A stretch of DNA of 64,000 bases, taken from Channa striata (Eukaryota > Chordata > Actinopteri > Anabantiformes > Channidae). The translations under genes were made by a program, and so were the position numbers. The notes beneath the pieces are model-generated. The model worked only from the letters and a program-made list of their open reading frames with translations. It had not been told where the DNA came from and did no database searches. Of the stretch, positions 13,236 to 25,465 are shown piece after piece. The stretch covers positions 82,064 through 146,063 of the forward strand of contig JAUPFM010000079.1 of the NCBI GenBank assembly GCA_033026295.1, given 5' to 3'. How positions within the stretch are numbered: position 1 is the first letter of the stretch; each line of letters starts with the position of its first letter.

Positions 13236-16200
13236 GAGAAACGTGAAAGGGCAAACTGGCTTCCCAGGCCTATGGCTGAAAATGCACAGGGCCTGAAATT
13301 GGGCCTTGTTCTCCTGGCTGCTGTTTCCTTTGTGGAGCTCACAGCTAGATGTGCCTAGTATTTCCTTAAAGGCCTAAATCTAAGCTTTAAATTGGTGTAT
13401 GCCATAGGCAGATGCCATGTTCCTAGCTGCCTGTGCATGTCTGGAAATATGGCTCATTTTTGACCTTCTGACCCCAGTCCAAAATCAGCTGTATTTGACC
13501 ACACATTTTGGCTCTTTAAAGCCAGGAGGAAGATGTCTGATCCAAATGATTTAAAGGGGTGGAAAGAAGAGTTTTGAAGCTTTAAATTGATGTGAAACAA
13601 GTGTGATTTGCACCAGGCTGGCCTGAGAAACGTGAAAGGGCAAACTGGCTTCACCAGGCCTATGGCTGAAAATGCACAGGGTCTGAAATTGGGCCTCGTT
13701 CTCCTGGCTGCTGTTTCTGGTCCAAAATTAGATGTATTTGACCACACATTTTGGCTTTTTATAGCCAGGAGGAAAGTGTCTGATCCAAGTGGTTTAAATC
13801 CAAGTGGTTTGCACCAGGCTGGCCTGAGAAACGTGCAAGAGCAAACTGGCTGCCCCTGGGCTGACGCTGAAAATGCACAGGAACTGAAATTGGGCCTCGT
13901 TCTCCTGGCTGCTGTTTCCAGTCCAAAATCAGCTGTATTTGACCACACATTTTGGCTTTTTATAGCCAGGAGGAAAGTGTCTGATCCAAGTGGTTTAAAT
14001 GGATGGAAAGAAGAGTTTTTAAGCTTTAAATTGATGTGAAACAAGTGTGATTTGTACCAGGCTGGCCTGAGAAACGTGAAAGGGCAAACTGACTTCCCCA
14101 GGTCTATGGCTGAAAATGCACAGGGCCTGAAATTGGCCTTCGTTCTCCTGGCTGCTGTTTCCTTTGTGGAGCTCACAGCTAGATGTGCCTGGTGTTGTCT
14201 TAAAGGTCTAAATCTAAGCTTTAAATTGGTGTATGCCATAGGCAGATGCCATGTTCCTAGCTGCCTGTGCATGTCTGCAAATATGGCTCATTTTTGACCT
14301 TCTGACCCCAGTCCAAAATCAGCTGTATTTGACCACACATTTTGGCTGTTTATAGCCAGGAGGAAAGTGTCTGATCCAAGTGATTTGCACCAGGCTGGCT
14401 TGAGAAACGTGCAGGAGCAAAATGGCTTCCCAGGCCTATGGCTGAAAATGCACAGGGCCTGAAATTGGGCCTCGTTCTCCTGGCTGCTGTTTCCTTTGTG
14501 GAGCTCACAGCTAGATGTGCCTAGTATTGCCTTAAAGGTCTAAACATAAGTTTTAAATTGGTGTATGCCATAGGCTGATGCCATGTTCCTAGCTGCCTGT
14601 GCATGTCTGCAAATATCGCTAATTTTTGACCTTCTGACCCCAGTCCAAAATCAGCTGTATTTGACCACACATTTTGGCTTTTCATACCCAGTAGAAAAGT
14701 GTCTGATCCAAGTGGTTTATAAGGATGGAAAGAGGAATTTTTAATCTTTAAATTGATGTGAAATAAGTGTGATTTGCACCAGGATGGCCTGAGAAACGTG
14801 AAAGGGCAAACTGGCATCCCCAGGCCTATGGCTGAAAATGCACAGGGCCTGAAATTGGGCCTCGTTCTCCTGGCTGCTGTTTCCTTTGTGGAGCTCACAG
14901 CTAGATGTGCCTGATGTTGTCTTAAAGGTCTAAATCTAAGCTTTAAATTGGTGTATGACATAGGCAGATGCCATGTTCCTAGCTGCCTGTGCATGTCTGC
15001 AAATATGGCTCATTTTTGACCTTCTGACCCCAGTCCAAAATCAGCTGTATTTGACCACACATTTTGGCTCTTCATAGCCAGGAGGAAAGTGTCTGATGCA
15101 AGTGGTTTAAATGGATGGAAAGAGAAGTTTTTAAGCTTTAAATTGATGTGAAACAAGTGTGATTTGCACCAGGCTGGCCTGAGAAACGTGCAAGAGCAAA
15201 CTGGCTGCCCCTGGGCTGACGCTGAAAATGCACAGGAACTGAAATTGGGCCTCGTTCTCCTGGCTGCGGTTTCTGGTCCAAAATCAGATGTATTTGACCA
15301 CACATTTTGGCTTTTTATAGCCAGGAGGAAAGTGTCTGATCCAAGTGGTTTAAATCTAAGTGGTTTGCACCAGGCTGGCCTGAGAAACTTGCAAGAGCAA
15401 ACTGGCTTCCCCAGGTCTATGGCTGAAAATGCACAGGGCCTGAAATTTGGCCTCGTTCTCCTGGCTGCTGTTTCCAGTGCAAAATCAGCTGTATTTGACC
15501 ACACATTTTGGCTTTTTATAGCCAGGAGGAAAGTGTCTGATCCAAGTGGTTTAAATGGATGAAAAGAAGAGTTTTTAAGCTTTAAATTGATGTGAAACAA
15601 GTGTGATTTGCACCAGGCTGGCCTGAGAAACGTGAAAGAGCAAACTGACTTCCCCAGGTCTATGGCTGAAAATGCACAGGGCCTGAAATTGGCTTTCGTT
15701 CTCCTGGCTGCTGTTTCCTTTGTGGAGCTCACAGCTAGATGTGCCTAGTATTGCCTTAAAGGTCTAAATCTAAGCTTTAAATTGGTGTATGCCATAGGCA
15801 GATGCCATGTTCCTAGCTGCCTGTGCATGTCTTCAAATATGGCTCATTTTGACCTTCTGACCCCAGTCCAAAATCAGCTGTATTTGACCACACATTTTGG
15901 CTCTTTATAGCCAGGAAGAAAGTGTTTGATCCAAGTGGTTTAAATGGATGGAAAGAAGAGTTTTTAAGCTTTAAATTGATGTGAAACAAGTGTGATTTGA
16001 CCCAGGCTGGCCTGACCACAGCACCAGGCTGGCCTGACAAACGTGAAAGGGCAAACTGGCTTCCCCAGGCCTATCGCTGAAAATGCACAGGACCTGAAAT
16101 TGGGCCTCGTTCTCCTGGCTGATGTTTCCTTTGTGGAGCTCACAGCTAGATGTGCCTGGTGTTGTCTTAACGGTCTAAATCTAAGCTTTAAATTGGTGTA

Positions 16201-18438
16201 TGCCATAGGCAGATGCCATGTTCCTAGCTGCCTGTGCATGTCTGCAAATATGGCTCATTTTTGACCTTCTGACCCCAGTCCAAAATCAGCTGTATTTGAC
16301 CACACATTTTGGCTCCTTATAGCCAGGAGGAAAGTGTCTGATCCAAGTTATTTGCACCAGGCTGGCCTGAGAAACGTGCAAGAGCAAACTGGCTGCCCCT
16401 GGGCTGACGCTGAAAAAGCACAGGACCTGAAATTGGGCCTCATTCTCTGGCTGCTGTTTCCTTTGTGGAGCTCACAGCTAGATGTGCCTGGTGTTGTCTT
16501 AAAGGTCTAAATCTAAGCTTTAAATTGGTGTATGCCATAGGCAGATGCCATGTTCCTAGCTGCCTGTGCATGTCTGCAAATATGGCTCATTTTTGACCTT
16601 CTGACCCCAGTCCAAAATCAGCTGTATTTGACCACACAGTTTGGCTCTTCATAACCAGGAGGAAAGTGTCTGATCCAAGTGGTTTAAATGGATGGAAAGA
16701 AGAGTTTTTAAGCTTTAAATTGATGTGAAACAAGTGTGATTTGCACCAGGCTGGCCTGAGAAACGTGAAAGGGCAAACTGGCTTCCCCAGGTCTATGGCT
16801 GAAAATGCACAGGGCCTGAAATTGGGCCTCGTTCTCCTGGCCGCTGTTTCCGGTCCAAAATCAGCTGTATTTGACCACACATTTTGGCTTTTATAGCCAG
16901 GAGGAAAGTGTCTGATCCAAGTGGTTTAAATCCAAGTGGTTTGCACCAGTCTGGCCTGAGAAACTTGCAAGAGCAAACTGGCTGCCCCTGGGCTGACGCT
17001 GAAAATGCACAGGGCCTGAAATTGGGCCTCGTTCTCCTGGCTGCTGTTTCCTTTGTGGAGCTCACAGCTAGATGTGCCTGGTGTTTTCTTAAAGGTCTAA
17101 ATCTAAGCTTTAAATTGGTGTATGCCATAGGCAGATGCCATGTTCCTAGCTGCCTGTGCATGTCTGCAAATATGGCTCATTTTTGAGCTTCTGACCCCAG
17201 TCCATAATCAGCTGTATTTGACCACACATTTTGGCTCTTTATAGCCAGGAGGAAAGTGTCTGATCCAAGTGGTTTAAAGGGGTGGAAAGAGGAGACTTTG
17301 GGCGTTAAATTAATGTGCAACAACTGTGATTTGCACCAGGCTGGCCTGACCACAGCACCAGGCTGGCCTGAGAAACGTGAAAGGGCAAACTGGCTTCCCC
17401 AGGCCTATGGCTGAAAATGCACAGGACCTGAAATTGGGCCTCATTCTCTGGCTGCTGTTTCCTTTGTGGAGCTCAAAGCTAGATGTGCGTAGTATTGCCT
17501 TAAAGGTCTAAATCTAAGCTTTAAATCAGCTGTATTTGACCACACATTTTGGCTCTTCATAGCCAGGAGGAAAGTGTCTGATCCAAGTGGTTTAAATGGA
17601 TGGAAAGAGGAGTTTTTAAGCTTTAAATTGATGTGAAACAAGTGTGATTTGCACCAGGCTGGCCCGAGAAACGTGAAAGGGCAAACTGGCTTCCCCAGGT
17701 CTATGGCTGAAAATGCACAGGGCCTGAAATTGGGCCTCATTCTCTGGCTGCTGTTTCCTTTGTGGAGCTCACAGCTAGATGTGCCTGGTGTTGTCTTAAA
17801 GGTCTAAATCTAAGCTTTAAATTGCTGTATGCCATAGGCAGATGCCATGTTCCTAGCTGCCTGTGCATGTCTGAAAATATGGCTCATTTTTGACCTTCTG
17901 ACCCCAGTCCAAAATCAGCTGTATTTGACCACACATTTTGGCTTTTATAGCCAGGAGGAAAGTGTCTGATCCAAGTGGTTTAAATCCAAGTGGTTTGCAC
18001 CAGGCTGGCCTGAGAAACGTACAAGAGCAAACTGGCTGCCCCTGGGCTGACGCTGAAAATGCACAGGAACTGAAATTGGGCCTCGTTCTCCTGGCTGCTG
18101 TTTCTGGTCCAAAATCAGCTGTATTTGACCACACATTTTGGCTTTTTATAGCCAGGAGGAAAGTGTCTGATCCAAGTGGTTTAAATCCAAGTGGTTTGCA
18201 CCAGGCTGGCCTGAGAAACTTGCAAGAGCAAACTGGCTGCCCCTCGGCTGACGCTGAAAATGCACAGGACCTGAAATTGGGCCTAATTCTCTGGCTGCTG
18301 TTTCCTTTGTGGAGCTCAAAGCTAGATGTGCCTAGTATTGCCTTAAAGATCTAAATCTAAGCTTTAAATTGGTGTATGCCATAGGCAGATGTCATGTTCC
18401 TAGCTGCCTGTGCATGTCTGCAAATATGGCTCATTTTT

Positions 18439-19228
18439 GACCTTCTGACCCCAGTCCAAAATCAGCTGTATTTGACCACACATTTTGGCTTTATACCCAG
18501 GAGGAAAGTGTCTGATCCAAGTGGTTTTAAGGGGATGGAAAGAGGAGACTTTGGGCTTTAAATTGATGTGAAACAAGTGTGATTTGCACCAGGCTGACCT
18601 GAGAAACGTGAAAGGGCAAACTGGCTTCCCCAGGTCTATGGCTGAAAATGCACAGGGCCTGAAATTGGGCCTCGTTCTCCTGGCTGCTATTTCTGGTCCA
18701 AAATCAGATGTATTTGACCACACATTTTGGCTTTTTATAGCCAGGAGGAAAGTGTCTGATCCAAGTGGTTTAAATCCAAGTGGTTTGCACCAGGCTGGCC
18801 TGAGAAACGTGCAAGAGCAAACTGGCTGCCCCTGGGCTGACGCTGAAAATGCACAGGAACTGAAATTGGGCCTCGTTCTCCTGGCTGCTGTTTCTGGTCC
18901 AAAATCAGCTGTATTTGACCACACATTTTGGCTTTTTATAGCCAGGAGGAAAGTGTCTGATCCAAGTGGTTTAAATCCAAGTGGTTTGCACCAGGCTGGC
19001 CTGAGAAACTTGCAAGAGCAAACTGGCTGCCCCTCGGCTGACGCTGAAAATGCACAGGACCTGAAATTGGGCCTAGATCTCTGGCTGCTGTTTCCTTTGT
19101 GGAGCTCACAGCTAGATGTGCCTAGTATTGTCTTAAAGGTCTAAATCTAAGCTTTAAATTGGTGTATGCCATAGGCAGATGCCATGTTCCTAGCTGCCTG
19201 TGCATGTCTGCAAATATGGCTCATTTTT
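18439..19228 (+). repeat. Compound satellite unit of about 790 bp (A-B-C-A'-C-A'-C-D)
   Basis: From anchor to anchor this unit holds three C segments. Two C segments run straight into a shortened A by the joint TTTC(T/C)GGTCCAAAATCAG, skipping D. In the shortened units, B is replaced by a small duplication in which CCAAGTGGTTT occurs twice. The first inner A has the CAGATGTATTTG variant. The same architecture recurs at 29,482, 32,731, 36,903, 41,606 and 44,357, so it is a true higher-order unit. It gives the longest plus-strand open frames in the array (about 186-191 codons), which are by-products. Confidence 0.85.
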
Positions 19229-22200
19229 GACCTTCTGACCCCAGTCCAAAATCAGTTGTATTTGACCACACATTTTGGCTCTTTATAGCCAGGAGGAAAG
19301 TGTCTGATCCAAGTGGTTTAAATGGATGGAAAGAGGAGTTTTTAAGCTTTAAATTGATGTGAGACAAGTTTGATTTGCACATGGCTGGCCTGAGAAACGT
19401 AAAAGGGCAAACTGGCTTCCCCAGGCCTATGGCTGAAAATGCACAGGACCTGAAATTGGGCCTCGTTCTCTGGCTGCTGTTTCCTTTGTGGAGCTCAAAG
19501 CTAGATGTGCCTCGTGTTGTCTTAAAGGTCTAAATCTAAGCTTTAAATTGGTGTATGCCATAGGCAGATGCCATGTTCCTAGCTGCCTGTGCATGTCTGC
19601 AAATATGGCTCATTTTTGACCTTCTGACCCCATTCCAAAATCAGCTGTATTTGACCACACATTTTGGCTCTTTATAGCCAGGAAGAAAGTGTTTGATCCA
19701 AGTGGTTTAAATGGATGGAAAGAAGAGTTTTTAAGCTTTAAATTGATGTGAAACATGTGTGATTTGCACCAGGCTGGCCTGACCACAGCACCAGACTGGC
19801 CTGAGAAACGTGAAAGGGCAAACTGGCTTCCCCAGGCCTATCGCTGAAAATGCACAGGGCCTGAAATTGGGCCTCGTTCTCCTGGCTGATGTTTCCTTTG
19901 TGGAGCTCACAGCTAGATGTGCCTGGTGTTGTCCTAACGGTCTAAATCTAAGCTTTAAATTGGTGTATGCCATAGGCAGATTCCATGTTCCTAGCTGCCT
20001 GTGCATGTCTGCAAATATGGCTCATTTTTGACCTTCCAACCCCAGTCCAAAATCAGCTGTATTTGACCACACATTTTGGCTCTTCATAGCCAGGAGGAAA
20101 GTGTCTGATCCAAGTGGTTTAAATGGATGGAAAGAGGAGTTTTTAAGCTTTAAATTGATGTGAAACAAGTGTGATTTGCACCAGGCTGGCCTGAGAAACG
20201 TGAAAGAGCAAACTGGCTTCCCCAGGTCTATGGCTGAAAATGCACAGGGCCTGAAATTGGGCCTCGTTCTCCTGGCTACTGTTTCCTTTTTGGAGCTCAG
20301 AGCTAGATGTGCCTAGTATTTCCTTAAAGGTCTAAATCTAAGCTTTAAATCAGCTGTATTTGACCACACATTTTGGCTCTTCATAGCCAGGAGGAAAGTG
20401 TCTTATCCAAGTGGTTTAAATGGATGGAAAGAGGAGTTTTTAAGCTTTAAATTGATGTGAAACAAGTGTGATTTGCACCAGGCTGGCCTGAGAAACGTGA
20501 AAGGGCAAACTGGCTTCCCCAGGTCTATGGCTGAAAATGCACAGGGCCTGAAATTGGCTTTCGTTCTCCTGGCTGCTGTTTCCTTTGTGGAGCTCACAGC
20601 TAGATGTGCCTGGTGTTGTCTTAAAGGTCTAAATCTAAGCTTTAAATTGGTGTATGCCATAGGCAGATGCCATGTTCCTAGCTGCCTGTGCATGTCTTCA
20701 AATATGGCTCATTTTTGACCTTCTGACCCCAGTCCAAAATCAGCTGTATTTGACCACACATTTTGGCTCTTTATAGCCAGGAAGAAAGTGTTTGATCCAA
20801 GTGGTTTAAATGGATGGAAAGAGGAGTTTTTAAGCTTTAAATTGATGTGAAACAAGTGTGATTTGCACCAGGCTGGCCTGACCACAGCACCAGGCTGGCC
20901 TGAGAAACGTGAAAGGGCAAACTGGCTTCCCCAGGCCTATGGCTGAAAATGCACAGGGCCTGAAATTGGGCCTCGTTCTCCTGGCTGCTGTTTCCTTTGT
21001 GGAGCTCACAGCTAGATGTGCCTGGTGTTGTCTTAAAGGTCTAAATCTAAGCTTTAAATTGGTGTATGTCATAGGCAGATGCCATGTTCCTAGCTGCCTG
21101 TGCATGTCTGCAAATATGGCTAATTTTTGACCTTCTGACCCCAGTCCAAAATCAGCTGGATTTGACCACACATTTTGGCTCTTTATAGCCAGGAGGAAAG
21201 TGTCTGATCCAAGTGATTTGCACCAGGCTGGCCTGAGAAACGTGCAAGAGCAAACTGGCTGCCCCTGGGCTGACGCTGAAAATGCACAGGACCTGAAATT
21301 GGGCCTCGTTCTCCTGGCTGCTGTTTCTGGTCCAAAATCAGATGTATTTGACCACACATTTTGGCTTTTTATAGCCAGGAGGAAAGTGTCTGATCCAAGT
21401 GGCTTAAATCCAAGTGGTTTGCACCAGGCTGGCCTGAGAAACATGCAAGAGCAAACTGGCTTGTGGAGCTCAGAGCTAGATGTGCCTGGTTTTGCCTTAA
21501 AGGTCTTAATCTAAGCTTTAAATTGGTGTATGCCATAGTCAGATGCCATGTTCCTAGCTGCCTGTGCATGTTTGCAAATATGGCTCATTTTTGACCTTCT
21601 GACCCCAGTCCAAAATCAGCTGTATTTGACCACACATTTTGGCTTTTTATAGCCAGGAGGAAAGTGTCTGATCCAAGTGGCTTAAATCCAAGTGGTTTTC
21701 ACCAGGCTGGCCTGAGAAACATGCAAGAGCAAACTGGCTTGTGGAGCTCACAGCTAGATGTGCCTGGTGTTGCCTTAAAGGTCTAAATCTAAGCTTTAAA
21801 TTGGTGTATGCCATAGGCAGATGCCATGTTCCTAGCTGCCTGTGCATGTTTGCAAATATGGCTCATGTTTGACCTTCTGACCCCAGTCCAAAATCAGCTG
21901 TATTTGACCACACATTTTGGCTCTTTATAGCCAGGAGGAAAGTGTCTGATCCAAGTGATTTGCACCAGGCTGGCCTGAGAAACGTGCAAGAGCAAACTGG
22001 CTGCCCCTGGGCTGACGCTGAAAATGCACAGGACCTGAAATTGGGCCTCATTCTCTGGCTGCTGTTTCCTTTGTGGAGCTCACAGCTAGATGTGCCTGAT
22101 GTTGCCTTAAAGGTCTAAATCTAAGCTTTAAATTGGTGTATGCCATAGGCTGATGCCATGTTCCTAGCTGCCTGTGACTGTCTGCAAATATCGCTCATTT

Positions 22201-25200
22201 TTGACCTTCTGACCCCAGTCCAAAATCAGCTGTATTTGACCACACATTTTGGCTCTTCATAGCAAGGAAGAAAGTGTCTGATCCAAGTGGTTTAAATGGA
22301 TGGAAAGATGAGTTTTTAAGCTTTAAATTGATGTGAAACAAGTGTGATTTGCACCAGGCTGGCCTGAGAAACGTGCAAGAGCAAACTGGCTGCCCCTGGG
22401 CTGACGCTGAAAATGCACAGGACCTGAAATTGGGCCTCGTTCTCCTGGCTGCTGTTTCCTTTGTGGAGCTCACAGCTAGATGTGCCTAGTATTGCCTTAA
22501 AGTCCTAAACCTAAGTTTTAAATTGGTGTATGCCATAGGCTGATGCCATGTTCCTAGCTGCCTGTGACTGTCTGCAAATATCGCTCATTTTTGACCTTCT
22601 GACCCCAGTCCAAAATCAGCTGTATTTGACCACACATTTTGGCTTTTCATACCCAGTAGGAAAGTGTCTGATCCAAGTAGTTTAAATGGATGGAAAGAAG
22701 AGTTTTTAAGCTTTAAATTGATGTGAAACAAGTGTGATTTGCACCAGGCTGGCCTGAGAAACATGAAAGGGCAAACTGGCTTCCCCAGGCCTATGGCTGA
22801 AAATGCACAGGGCCTGAAATTGGGCCTCGTTCTCCTGGCTGCTGTTTCCTTTGTGGAGCTCACAGCTAGATGTGCCTGGTGTTGTCTTAAAGGTCTAAAT
22901 CTAAGCTTTAAATTGGTGTATGCCGTAGGCAGATGCCATGTTCCTAGCTGCCTGTGCATGTCTGCAAATATGGCTCATTTTTGACCTTCTGACCCCAGTC
23001 CAAAATCAGTTGTATTTGACCACACATTTTGGCTCTTTATACCCAATAGGAAAGTGTCTGATCCAAGTGGTTTAAAGGGGTGGAAAGAGGAGACTTTGGG
23101 CTATAAATTAATGTGCAACAAGTGTGATTTGCACCAGGCTGGCCTGAGAAACGTGCAAGAGCAAACTGGCTTCCCCAGGTCTATGGCTGAAAATGCACAG
23201 GGCCTGAAATTGGGCTTCATTCTCCTGGCTGCTGTTTCGGTCCAAAATCAGCTGTATTTGACCACACATTTTGGCTTTTTATAGCCAAGAGGAAAGTGTC
23301 TGATCCAAGTGGTTTAAATCCAAGTGGTTTGCACCAGGCTGGCCTGAGAAACGTGAAAGGGCAAACTGGCTTCCCCAGGCCTATGGCTGAAAATGCACAG
23401 GGCCTGAAATTGGGCCTCGTTCTCCTGGCTGCTGTTTCCTTTGTGGAGCTCACAGCTAGATGTGCCTGGTGTTGTCTTAAAGGTCTAAATCTAAGCTTTA
23501 AATTGGTGTATGCCGTAGGCAGATGCCATGTTCCTAGCTGCCTGTGCATATCTTCAAATATGGCTCATTTTTGACCTTCTGACCCCAGTCCAAAATCAGC
23601 TGTATTTGACCACACATTTTGGCTCTTTATACCCAATAGGAAAGTGTCTGATCCAAGTGGTTTAAATGGATGGAAAGAAGGGTTTTAAGCTTTAAATTGA
23701 AACAAGTGTGATTTGCACCAGGCTGGCCTGACCACAGCACCAGGCTGGCCTGAGAAACGTGAAAGGGCAAACTGGCTTCCCCAGGCCTATGGCTGAAAAT
23801 GCACAGGGCCTGAAATTGGGCCTCTTTCTCCTGGCTGATGTTTCCTTTGTGGAGCTCACAGCTAGATGTGCCTAGTATTGCCTTAAAGGTCTAAATCTAA
23901 GCTTTAAATTGATGTGAAACAAGTGTGATTTGCACCAGGCTGGCCTGAGAAACTTGCAAGAGCAAACTGGCTGCCCCTGGGCTGACGCTGAAAATATACA
24001 GGACCTGAAATTGGGCCTCGTTCTCCTGGCTGCTGTTTCCTTTGTGGAGCTCACAGCTAGTGTGATTTGCACCAGGCTGGCCTGAGAAACGTGAAAGGGC
24101 AAACTGGCTTCCCAAGGCCTATCGCTGAAAATGCACAGGGCCTGAAATTGGGCCTTGTTCTCCTGGCTGGTGTTTCCTTTGTGGAACTCACAGCTAGATC
24201 TGCCTGGTGTTGTCTTAAAGGTCTAAATCTAAGCTTTAAATTGGTGTATGCCGTAGGCAGATGCCATGTTCCTAGCTGCCTGGGCATGTCTGCAAATATG
24301 GCTCATTTTTGACCTTCTGACCCCAGTCCAAAATCAGCTGTATTTGACCACACATTTTGGCTCTTTATACCCAATAGGAAAGTGTCTGATCCAAGTGGTT
24401 CAAATGGATGGAAAGAGGAGTTTTTAAGCTTTAAATTGATGTGAAACAAGTGTGATTTGCACCAGGCTGGCCTGAGAAACGTGAAAGGGCAAACTGGCTT
24501 CCCCAGGTCTATGGCTGAAAATGCACAGGGCCTGAAATTGGGCCTCGTTCTACTGGCTGCTGTTTCCTTTGTGGAGTTCACAGCTAGATGTGCCTGGTGT
24601 TGTCTTAAAGGTCTAAATCTAAGCTTTAAATTGGTGTATGCCATAGGCAGATGCCATGTTCCTAGCTGCCTGTGCATGTCTGCAAATATGGCTCATTTTT
24701 GACCTTCTGACCCCAGTCCAAAATCAGCTGTATTTGACCACACATTTTGGCTCTTTATAGCCAGGAAGAAAGTGTCTGATCCAAGTGGTTTAAATGGATG
24801 GAAAGAGGAGTTTTTAAGCTTTAAATTGATGTGAAACAAGTGTGATTTGCACCAGGCTGGCCTGACCACAGCACCAGGCTGGCCTGAGAAACGCGAAAGG
24901 GCAAACTGGCTTCCCCAGGCCTATGGTTGAAAATGCACAGGGCCTGAAATTGGGCCTCGTTCTCCTGGCTGCTGTTTCCTTTGTGGAGCTCACAGCTAGA
25001 TGTGCCTGGTGTTGTCTTAAAGGTCTAAATCTAAGCTTTAAATTGGTGTATGCCGTAGGCAGATGCCATGTTCCTAGCTGCCTGTGCATGTCTGCAAATA
25101 TGGCTCATTTTTGACCTTCTGACCCCAGTCCAAAATCAGCTGTATTTGACCACACATTTTGGCTCTTTATAGCCAGGAGGAAAGTGTCTGATCCAAGTGG

Positions 25201-25419
25201 TTTAAATCCAAGTGGTTTGCACCAGGCTGGCCTGAGAAACTTGCAAGAGCAAACTGGCTGCCCCTGGGCTGACGCTGAAAATGCACAGGACCTGAAATTG
25301 GGCCTCATTCTCTGGCTGCTGTTTCCTTTGTGGAGCTCACAGCTAGATGTGCCTAGTATTGTCTTAAAGGTCTAAATCTAAGCTTGATATTGGTGTATGC
25401 CATAGGCAGATGCCATGTT

Positions 25420-25465
25420 CCTAGCTGCCTGTGCCTCGTTCTCCTGGCTGCAGTTTCCTTTGTGG
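25420..25465 (+). repeat. Example of a D-to-C fusion junction (short monomer)
   Basis: Here the end of D (AGCTGCCTGTGC) runs directly into the end of C (CTCGTTCTCCTGG), so A, B and most of C are missing. The same joint recurs near 31,440, 33,885, 36,355, 40,670, 43,147, 45,510, 46,305, 48,385 and 51,630, and never left of 25.4 kb in what I read. Most copies carry CTGCAGTTTCC instead of CTGCTGTTTCC, so they probably descend from a single event. Confidence 0.8.

Noticed and set aside
13454..14272. 272-codon minus-strand open frame in the satellite, and similar frames at 7,904-8,620 and 15,010-15,732
   Set aside because: The frames are made of repeated monomer translation, coexist with open frames on the plus strand, break with single-base homopolymer changes and contain no recognisable domain.
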